DNA of 5,631 nucleotides from the NCBI GenBank assembly GCA_030668165.1, contig DAOUUM010000218.1, positions 1 to 5,631 of the forward strand, read 5' to 3'. How positions within the stretch are numbered: the first letter of the stretch is position 1; every line of letters begins with the position of its first letter. This document shows positions 1-4,631 of the stretch, piece by piece. The notes below the pieces were generated by a model. It saw only the letters and a program-made list of their open reading frames with translations. It did not search any database and was not told the origin of the DNA. The stretch is from Candidatus Heimdallarchaeota archaeon. Lineage in GTDB: Archaea > Asgardarchaeota > Heimdallarchaeia > Heimdallarchaeales > Kariarchaeaceae. Position numbers and translations under genes: made by a program.

Positions 1-133
1 ATTAAGTGATCTGATACAACTACAACAATCGCGATAAATTAGCGATATCATCGATGATCATCGTTATGGTCGCGTTCACCCCCTTACAATCCCACTCATC
101 AAATTCTTTAAGTATTCTTGATCCCGAATTAAT
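1..133. other. Upstream non-coding region with palindromes
   Basis: No convincing complete gene lies here. On the plus strand one frame runs from base 2 to a TAA at 35-37 and would read LSDLIQLQQSR; it could be the tail of a gene that begins off the left edge, but eleven residues cannot be confirmed. Positions 28-74 are crowded with short perfect palindromes: ATCGCGAT (28-35), ATCATCGATGAT (47-58) and CGATGATCATCG (52-63). They are flanked by CGCGA (30-34) and its complement TCGCG (70-74), which gives a rough dyad centred near 52. The rest leads into the promoter of the membrane-protein gene at 134. Confidence 0.5.
107..114 (+). promoter_or_regulatory. Candidate TATA box for the small membrane protein gene
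   Basis: TTTAAGTA is centred about 24 bp before the ATG at 134. Archaeal TATA boxes usually sit about 26 bp before the transcription start, so this would put the start at or within a few bases of the ATG, giving a leaderless message. No Shine-Dalgarno sequence precedes the ATG, which agrees. The match to the archaeal consensus is imperfect and a purine-rich BRE is not obvious. Confidence 0.4.
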
Positions 134-472
134 ATGGATATGTCAGAAACCGAACAGGTTAAGTATTTTAATCCCCTACTGATCCTTGTATGGATACTTC
201 AGATTATAATCGTTGCCATGGATTATTCTGCTGATGGTGCTGTTACCTGGTCAATACCAGTCGTGGGTAGTTTTCTACTGGTGCAGATCTACATGATTTG
301 GAAGACAAATTATGATGAGATGGTTCAGGAATCCAGAGAGGCAAGAAATCAGGAGGATAATGATTTGGTGAGAAACACCCCACTGATCACTCCCGGAAAA
401 TCAGATTTATCCGCCTCAAACAGTGGTAATTTGATATCCTTGGGATTGGCTCCATCCCTTAACGATGATTAA
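134..472 (+). CDS. Small two-helix membrane protein, function unknown
   Basis: This 112-residue protein is not one I recognise. It has a short polar N-terminus, two hydrophobic segments at about residues 13-29 and 36-56, and a polar tail of about 55 residues rich in Glu, Asp, Asn and Ser. A very short loop (DYSADG) joins the helices. With Lys10 before helix 1 and Lys57 after helix 2, the positive-inside rule suggests that both ends are cytoplasmic and the pair forms a helical hairpin. The start is bounded by an in-frame TGA at 119-121; Met3 is an alternative start. There is no Shine-Dalgarno site and a TATA-like box lies upstream, so the message is probably leaderless. The stop codon lies inside an 18-bp tandem duplication. 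The 115-bp gap to the next gene, which has its own TATA-like boxes, argues against co-transcription. That it is a real gene rests on the membrane pattern and the open frame, not on homology. Confidence 0.65.
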   Translation: MDMSETEQVKYFNPLLILVWILQIIIVAMDYSADGAVTWSIPVVGSFLLVQIYMIWKTNYDEMVQESREARNQEDNDLVRNTPLITPGKSDLSASNSGNLISLGLAPSLNDD

Positions 473-498
473 TATAATTCCGATGATTAATATAATTC
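463..498 (+). repeat. Perfect 18-bp tandem duplication across a stop codon
   Basis: The unit CGATGATTAATATAATTC occurs twice with no spacer (463-480 and 481-498). The first copy carries the last Asp codons and the TAA stop of the membrane-protein gene. Because the unit is a multiple of three, the second copy repeats the Asp-Asp-stop in the same frame (second TAA at 488-490). This looks like a recent slippage duplication. The AT-rich core TTAATATAAT also resembles a TATA element, but no gene starts at the right distance downstream. Confidence 0.95.
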
Positions 499-526
499 GG
501 GAAAGTAATATTGAGATTATATAGAA

Positions 527-558
527 TTTAAATATCATAATGAGTCAGCTCTTAAATA
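527..558 (+). promoter_or_regulatory. Two candidate TATA boxes for the acyl-CoA dehydrogenase gene
   Basis: TTTAAATA at 527-534 matches the archaeal TATA consensus and would start transcription near 556, leaving a leader of about 30 nt. CTTAAATA at 551-558 is a weaker match but would start transcription near 581, almost at the ATG at 588. No Shine-Dalgarno sequence lies before the ATG, and an in-frame TAG at 579-581 rules out an upstream extension. I favour the second box, because a near-leaderless message agrees with the promoters at 134 and 3516, but the first is the better sequence match. Confidence 0.45.
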
Positions 559-587
559 CAGAACAAATCTATCTAAATTAGAGTAAA

Positions 588-1733
588 ATGGATTATAAAT
601 TTAATGATGAACAACAATTAGTCCAGGAAACAGTTAGGCAGTTTGCCAATGAAAGATTAGAACCAGTGACCGAGAAAATGGATTCTGAGGATTACTTTCC
701 AATGGACCTGTTCAAAGAGCTGGGTGAACTGGGTCTACTGGGACCAACCATCCCCATGGAATACGAGGGAGCTGAATCTGATTATATCACCCAAGGTATA
801 ATCCTGGAGGAGTTGGCTAGGGTATCCCCTGCTTTCGCATTATCTGTCGGGGCTCATTCCAATCTTACTGTGGATAATATATATCGTAATGGAAATGATG
901 AACAGCGATCGCGATTTTTACCCAAACTTGCTAGTGGTGAGTGGATGGGTGCACTCGGAATAACTGAACCTGGCGCGGGTTCTGATGCCCTTAGTATGAA
1001 AACTGTTGCCAAGGAAGAGGGTGATTACTATCTACTTTCCGGTTCTAAAACATTTATCACCAATGCATCTATTGCCGATGTCTCAATAATATATGCCAAG
1101 ACCAGACCTGACCTCGGTGCAAAAGGCATCACTGCTTTCATAATGCCAATGGACCTCAAGGGTGTATCCACAGGCAAACCCTTTGATAAGATGGGTATGA
1201 GGGGATCATTGACCTCCGAGATATTCATGGATGATGTTGCTGTTCCCAAGGAGAATATAATGGGAAGTGTAGATCAAGGTCACAAGATTGTGATGTCTGG
1301 ATTATCAATCGAGAGGGCAACACTGGCAGCAATCAGTCTGGCCATTTCCAAAACTGCTCTTGATATTGCTCTAAAATACTCAATTGAAAGAGAACAGTTC
1401 GGTAAACCCATATCTAGCTTCCAGATGATACAAGAAAAAATTGCCAATATTTACACCGAAACCAAGGCCTCGGAATTACTGGTTTACTGGGCTATCAATG
1501 AGGTTCAGAACAACCATCGAAGCAATAAAGAGGCAGCTGCATCTATAATGTATGCATCTGAACTATCAACCAAACATGCTCTGTCCTCACTACAGATACT
1601 TGGTGGATATGGATATACCAAGGAGTACAAAATAGAGAGATTTGCCAGAGATGCAAAATTACTGGAGATTGGTGCAGGCACCAATGAGATACGAAGAATA
1701 ATTATTGCAAGAGATCTTGTAAAATCACGGTAA
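588..1733 (+). CDS. Acyl-CoA dehydrogenase, isovaleryl-CoA dehydrogenase type
   Basis: This 381-residue protein is a full-length FAD-dependent acyl-CoA dehydrogenase, which makes the alpha-beta double bond in acyl-CoA esters and passes electrons to electron-transfer flavoprotein. An N-terminal helical domain (about 1-120) is followed by the flavin-binding beta domain with ITEPGAGSD (125-133) and FITN (156-159), then the C-terminal helical domain with REQFG (268-272), LGGYGY (338-343) and GAGTNEIRR (362-370). Most family members carry the catalytic base as the Glu of a C-terminal EGT motif. Here that position is Ala363, and a Glu occurs at 242 in SIERA, as in isovaleryl-CoA dehydrogenase. The HSNL, RNGN, LPKL, MGMRGS and EIGAGT stretches also resemble that enzyme as I recall it. 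Leucine breakdown is therefore the likely role, but other branched or short acyl-CoAs cannot be excluded, and no other leucine-pathway genes are in view. The start is fixed by an in-frame TAG nine bases upstream. It converges with the minus-strand operon after 26 bp. Confidence 0.92.
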   Translation: MDYKFNDEQQLVQETVRQFANERLEPVTEKMDSEDYFPMDLFKELGELGLLGPTIPMEYEGAESDYITQGIILEELARVSPAFALSVGAHSNLTVDNIYRNGNDEQRSRFLPKLASGEWMGALGITEPGAGSDALSMKTVAKEEGDYYLLSGSKTFITNASIADVSIIYAKTRPDLGAKGITAFIMPMDLKGVSTGKPFDKMGMRGSLTSEIFMDDVAVPKENIMGSVDQGHKIVMSGLSIERATLAAISLAISKTALDIALKYSIEREQFGKPISSFQMIQEKIANIYTETKASELLVYWAINEVQNNHRSNKEAAASIMYASELSTKHALSSLQILGGYGYTKEYKIERFARDAKLLEIGAGTNEIRRIIIARDLVKSR

Positions 1734-1759
1734 TATTCAATAATACTGGGCTAAATTAA

Positions 1760-2398
1760 TTAACAGAAATATATTTTTTCTTCATCTTCTGTGAAGTAAC
1801 CAATATATCCCATTTTTAACATCGCATCAAGATTTTCCTGAGTTAATTTCTCCCCTACTCCGGAATGATTGGCAATATCAATCACAGGTGCCCGTTGAAG
1901 GAAGACCAAACTCTTTGCTGTTCCTTTCAATTCTTTTGCCAATTTCAAAAGATTAACTGGATCCAGTTTATTGGAGGGTTCAATTGAATTTGATTGATCG
2001 ATTATAATTTTATTTCCTGATGTAGATATAATTCCATCTATGTTATCACTAAATCCCATAAAATCACTCACTCTTCCATCCCACTTAGGAATATTCTCTC
2101 CAAATTCTTGGATGAATTGCCATCCGATTTTATTCATTATTCTACCCGGTACATTTTCATCAGCAGTAACAAGAGCAATATGAAACAGACCAAAATTTTT
2201 CATATGATAGGTCACCCCTTTCATTTTGAATTTCTCAGCGGCATGTGTCTGATTTGACAATTCCGAGGATACCATCTGAATTGAGGTCAATAAGCCACTC
2301 AATAGTATATTATCCGGAATACCATCTGGTGATTGATAGATTTTGCTGATCATGGGTCTCCCGTCATTTGTTATAATATATACAGCATATACCTTCAT
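1760..2398 (-). CDS. Longin-like domain protein with C-terminal extension
   Basis: This 212-residue protein has no signal peptide or membrane helix. I recognise no exact family, but residues 1-120 follow the longin (SNARE-like) order: a hairpin strand pair (VYAVYIIT, then PMISKIYQ, 3-22), a helix (about 29-49), three strands (about 56-80, including FKMKGVTYHMKNFGLFHIALVTAD) and a long helix (85-100). This resembles adaptor sigma chains and other longin proteins, known in eukaryotic trafficking and reported in Asgard archaea. A linker (about 120-145) leads to a second small domain (146-212) of helices ending in a strand pair (MGYIGYFTEDEEKIYF), possibly winged-helix-like. The last residue is Cys. 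The gene follows the ATPase gene by 13 bp on the same strand, with a good Shine-Dalgarno site (AGGAG, nine bases from the ATG) that overlaps the ATPase stop, so the two are very likely co-translated and may work together. The fold is inferred from the pattern alone. Confidence 0.75.
   Translation of the reverse strand: MKVYAVYIITNDGRPMISKIYQSPDGIPDNILLSGLLTSIQMVSSELSNQTHAAEKFKMKGVTYHMKNFGLFHIALVTADENVPGRIMNKIGWQFIQEFGENIPKWDGRVSDFMGFSDNIDGIISTSGNKIIIDQSNSIEPSNKLDPVNLLKLAKELKGTAKSLVFLQRAPVIDIANHSGVGEKLTQENLDAMLKMGYIGYFTEDEEKIYFC
1774..1779 (+). terminator. Possible oligo-T terminator for the acyl-CoA dehydrogenase gene
   Basis: A run of six T on the plus strand lies about 40 bp after the stop codon of the acyl-CoA dehydrogenase gene, with no hairpin before it. 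Archaeal RNA polymerase can stop at such runs without a stem-loop. The run lies inside the 3' end of the opposing longin-like gene, where it encodes ordinary residues on the other strand, so it may be coincidental. Confidence 0.35.
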
Positions 2399-2407
2399 TT
2401 TGATAAT

Positions 2408-2412
2408 CTCCT
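2408..2412 (-). promoter_or_regulatory. Shine-Dalgarno site of the longin-like gene
   Basis: Read on the minus strand, AGGAG sits nine bases before the ATG at 2398 and begins in the last base of the TGA stop of the ATPase gene (2414-2412). It is the only strong ribosome binding site in the window, and it settles both the start of the longin-like gene and its translation as the second gene of an operon. Confidence 0.75.
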
Positions 2413-3236
2413 CAGGGAAGTTTCTTTATTACCTTTCTCAAGGCCATCATCATAGGATGATCAGGCAAAGTCACAGCATGGATAACACGTTCTGTTTCCT
2501 CGCCATTCAGATTCTTTACTGCATTCATGTATTCAATAGATTGTAATTCCTTGTCTGTTGGCAACCATCCCAAAAATGAGATATCTACACCGGTTTGTTC
2601 CTTTATCTTGCCCACCACAAGTTTTTCGAGATTTCTTACCTCGCTCTCATTAACCAGGTGTTCTGGAGGAATATTGTTGGCAATTATCGCTGTCTCATTA
2701 TTCAAGACATCAATCAATCCAGAAATAAGATTAACCGTTCCATTGATATCTGAGTTGGAGAATTTAATGAGGAATAGAATTGTATCTGTGACAAGGAAAG
2801 AATTAACATTGATCACTCCCAACCCGGGAGTATTATCAAATATAAGAAAATCCACCTCATAGGGTTTTTTCCTGAGTATATTTTTTAATTTCATTGCATC
2901 TTGAAGCATTTTCATTCCAGCAACAGTATCCAGCTCTAGAGTTGCAGTGACGCTCTCAGAAGAGGGATCAGCCAAACATATGAATAAATTTCCCTTAAGA
3001 TTGTAATCATCCTTTAGATTGTATACACACTCATCAACAGCTTTCTCATTCCAGAAATACTCATTAAGGTATGTAACATTGATTTTGTTGAAAAAAGTAA
3101 AAAGATTTGGACCTGCAAAATCAAAATCAACTAAACATACATTCTTTCCCTCCTGTGCCAGTAACATGGCCATGTTGACACCAATTGTGGTTTTACCCAC
3201 TCCGCCCTTATTTGAGTGTATTGCTAGAGATAACAT
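2412..3236 (-). CDS. MinD/ParA/Mrp-family deviant-Walker ATPase
   Basis: This 274-residue cytoplasmic ATPase belongs to the SIMIBI P-loop class. The deviant Walker A motif NKGGVGKTT (9-17) has the signature Lys10. The switch region is VDFDFAGPNL (36-45), with Asp37 and Asp39. The Walker B-like strand is DFLIFDNTPG (129-138), with Asn where most relatives have Thr or Thr-Pro-Pro. A later strand ends in IIANNIP (184-190), where base-contacting Asn residues usually lie. Such proteins dimerise on ATP and drive positioning of DNA, division machinery or membrane complexes; the cargo here is unknown. The last helix (about 262-273, MMMALRKVIKKL) is amphipathic and basic, so a MinD-like membrane-binding tail is possible, though related proteins often end in a similar helix. 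No ParB-like gene is adjacent; the partner downstream is the longin-like protein. An in-frame TAA 18 bp upstream and a weak AGGA six bases before the ATG support the chosen start. Confidence 0.9.
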   Translation of the reverse strand: MLSLAIHSNKGGVGKTTIGVNMAMLLAQEGKNVCLVDFDFAGPNLFTFFNKINVTYLNEYFWNEKAVDECVYNLKDDYNLKGNLFICLADPSSESVTATLELDTVAGMKMLQDAMKLKNILRKKPYEVDFLIFDNTPGLGVINVNSFLVTDTILFLIKFSNSDINGTVNLISGLIDVLNNETAIIANNIPPEHLVNESEVRNLEKLVVGKIKEQTGVDISFLGWLPTDKELQSIEYMNAVKNLNGEETERVIHAVTLPDHPMMMALRKVIKKLP

Positions 3237-3252
3237 AGTAATTCCTACTAAT

Positions 3253-3290
3253 TATGTGTGGAGGTAAAGAAAACTCCAACCAACCACATA
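3253..3290. promoter_or_regulatory. Imperfect inverted repeat upstream of the ATPase gene
   Basis: TATGTG (3253-3258) pairs with CACATA (3285-3290), and inside it TGGAG (3259-3263) pairs with CTCCA (3274-3278) around a 10-base loop, with an unpaired ACCAAC on one side. It lies 17-54 bp before the ATPase start codon. It could be an operator for self-control, which is common for ParA-type genes, or a hairpin in the leader RNA. The stems are short and interrupted, so chance is a serious alternative. Confidence 0.3.
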
Positions 3291-3486
3291 TCAAATTATT
3301 CTATGGATGGGCGTCTAATTATTAAATATATTTGCGATATGGGAGAAAATGGTACAAATAAAATCCATTTAATAGATAAAACTAGTTTAAAATTAGATTA
3401 ATTATTCATCTCCCTTTATATTATTACAATAATGAATTTTCAGAAATTCCAATAACTAATAAAAATTGAATTTGTTGGACGAACAA

Positions 3487-3494
3487 TTTATTTA
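3487..3494 (+). promoter_or_regulatory. TATA box for the decarboxylating dehydrogenase gene
   Basis: TTTATTTA is centred about 26 bp before the GTG at 3516, the spacing expected if transcription begins at the start codon itself. No Shine-Dalgarno sequence lies between the box and the GTG. This is the best case for a leaderless message in the window. Confidence 0.5.
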
Positions 3495-3515
3495 CTAATT
3501 CACCAAGCATGTCAC

Positions 3516-4631
3516 GTGGACAAATATAAAATCGCTGTTATTGGAGGGGACGGTATCGGGATAGAAGTGATACGAGAGAGCATTAAAGTTATCAAAAAAA
3601 TCGAGGAGGTCTACTCACTTGATTTTGAGCTGATAGATATTCAGGGAGGAGGGGAATACTTCCTGACCAGCGGTAAAGAATGGGAGGATGGTAGTTTTGA
3701 GATCTGCAGAGATGAGGCAGATGCAATATTACTAGGGGCTGTCGGATGGCCAGAAGCAAATCTACCAGATGGAAATATAGCTGGTGCAGGCATTGTTTTT
3801 GGATTACGTTTTGGACTGGATCTATATGCCAATGTGAGACCAACAAAACTATACAAGGGCATCACTCACAAGATTCAAGGCAAATCAAAACGGGTATGGG
3901 ATCAGGTTGATCTGGTTACAGTCAGGGAGAATACAGAGGGACTTTACACACCTATACGGGGTAGTCTAACCCGGGGTGGATCCGAGGAATTGGCCATAGA
4001 TACCAGTGTGACCACATACAAGGGTGCTCAAAGAGTGATTGAGTTTGGTTTTGAGCTGGCAGGTCGTAGAAATGGTGCACTGAAAGATGGCAAAAAACGG
4101 GTCACCTGTGTGGACAAGGCAAATGTACTCCAGGGATCCAGACTGTTCAGATCAGTGTACAACAGTGTGGCAATGCGATATTCAGGCATTGAGAAGGATT
4201 ATGCATTCATTGATGCCTACCTGCAGTGGCTGATACGTGATCCTGATTATTTTGATGTTATAGTGACTGATAATATGTTTGGTGACATATCCTCCGACAT
4301 GGCCGCGGTTCTGGGTGGGAGTCTTGGTATGGCACCAAGTGCAAATATCGGTGATAATCATGCATTATTTGAACCAATTCACGGATCTGCTCCCAAACAT
4401 GCAGGAAAAGACAAGGCAAATCCCATGGCTGCAATACTATCAACCTCAATGATGCTGGATTTTCTATCCCGAAAATTCAATAATCCTAAATTAGTAAAAG
4501 CAGGTATCGAGATTGAACAAGCAGTACAAGAAACCATTTTGGAGGGTAAGACTCTCACCTACGATTTAGGTGGTAGTGCACGGTGTTCTGATGTCGGTAG
4601 TGCAATAATTAGCAAGATTACTAATTCCTAG
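3516..4631 (+). CDS. Isocitrate/isopropylmalate-family dehydrogenase, substrate uncertain
   Basis: This 371-residue protein is a beta-decarboxylating dehydrogenase: it oxidises a 2-hydroxy acid with NAD(P) and a divalent metal and removes CO2. The family signature NMFGDISSD (253-261) is intact. The expected substrate and metal residues are present: Arg98, Arg108, Arg137, Tyr144, Lys201, Asp233, Asp257 and Asp261. The specificity loop (about 88-98, IAGAGIVFGLR) matches neither isocitrate dehydrogenase, which has Ser and Asn in the positions of Gly92 and Val94, nor typical isopropylmalate dehydrogenase, which has Glu where Ala91 lies and Leu-Leu. The cofactor loop HGSAPKHAGKDKANP (289-303) has Lys294, seen in NADP enzymes, instead of the usual Asp of NAD enzymes. 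Isopropylmalate, homoisocitrate, tartrate/malate and isocitrate all remain possible; no leucine-synthesis genes are nearby. The start is GTG: the ATG at 3509 is out of frame and an in-frame stop lies at 3453. Its TAG overlaps the stop of the next gene. Confidence 0.9.
   Translation: MDKYKIAVIGGDGIGIEVIRESIKVIKKIEEVYSLDFELIDIQGGGEYFLTSGKEWEDGSFEICRDEADAILLGAVGWPEANLPDGNIAGAGIVFGLRFGLDLYANVRPTKLYKGITHKIQGKSKRVWDQVDLVTVRENTEGLYTPIRGSLTRGGSEELAIDTSVTTYKGAQRVIEFGFELAGRRNGALKDGKKRVTCVDKANVLQGSRLFRSVYNSVAMRYSGIEKDYAFIDAYLQWLIRDPDYFDVIVTDNMFGDISSDMAAVLGGSLGMAPSANIGDNHALFEPIHGSAPKHAGKDKANPMAAILSTSMMLDFLSRKFNNPKLVKAGIEIEQAVQETILEGKTLTYDLGGSARCSDVGSAIISKITNS

Larger units (their letters stand above)
3237..3515. 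promoter_or_regulatory. Divergent AT-rich promoter region
   Basis: This 279-bp stretch separates the minus-strand ATPase/longin operon from the plus-strand dehydrogenase and must hold both promoters. For the operon, an AT-rich TATA-like stretch on the minus strand (about 3320-3335) would start transcription near 3300 and give a leader of about 65 nt. Small dyads are present: AAACTAGTTT (3379-3388) and GAATTT-TCAG-AAATTC (3434-3449). I find no gene, tRNA or recognisable riboswitch here. Confidence 0.55.

Noticed and set aside
2..37. Possible C-terminal tail of an upstream gene (LSDLIQLQQSR, stop at 35-37)
   Set aside because: Only eleven codons are visible, so coding cannot be told from chance; noted in the left-end entry but not called as a gene.
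1..51. Minus-strand open frame from an ATG at 51 running off the left edge
   Set aside because: Seventeen codons, with no ribosome site or recognisable residues; it overlaps the palindrome cluster.
905..912. GCGATCGC palindrome, like the repeated HIP1 element of cyanobacteria
   Set aside because: It occurs once, inside coding sequence, so there is no evidence of a repeated element.
1028..1249. Minus-strand open frame inside the acyl-CoA dehydrogenase gene
   Set aside because: It lies antisense to strongly conserved enzyme sequence and its translation shows no motif.
2343..3267. Plus-strand open frames opposite the longin-like and ATPase genes
   Set aside because: They are antisense to genes with clear motifs or operon signals, overlap one another, and look like low-complexity shadows.
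3509..3511. ATG just before the decarboxylating dehydrogenase gene
   Set aside because: It is out of frame with the enzyme and meets a stop within seven codons; the GTG at 3516 gives the family N-terminus.
3592..3865. Two minus-strand open frames inside the decarboxylating dehydrogenase gene
   Set aside because: They overlap each other and lie opposite conserved enzyme sequence; no coding signals of their own.
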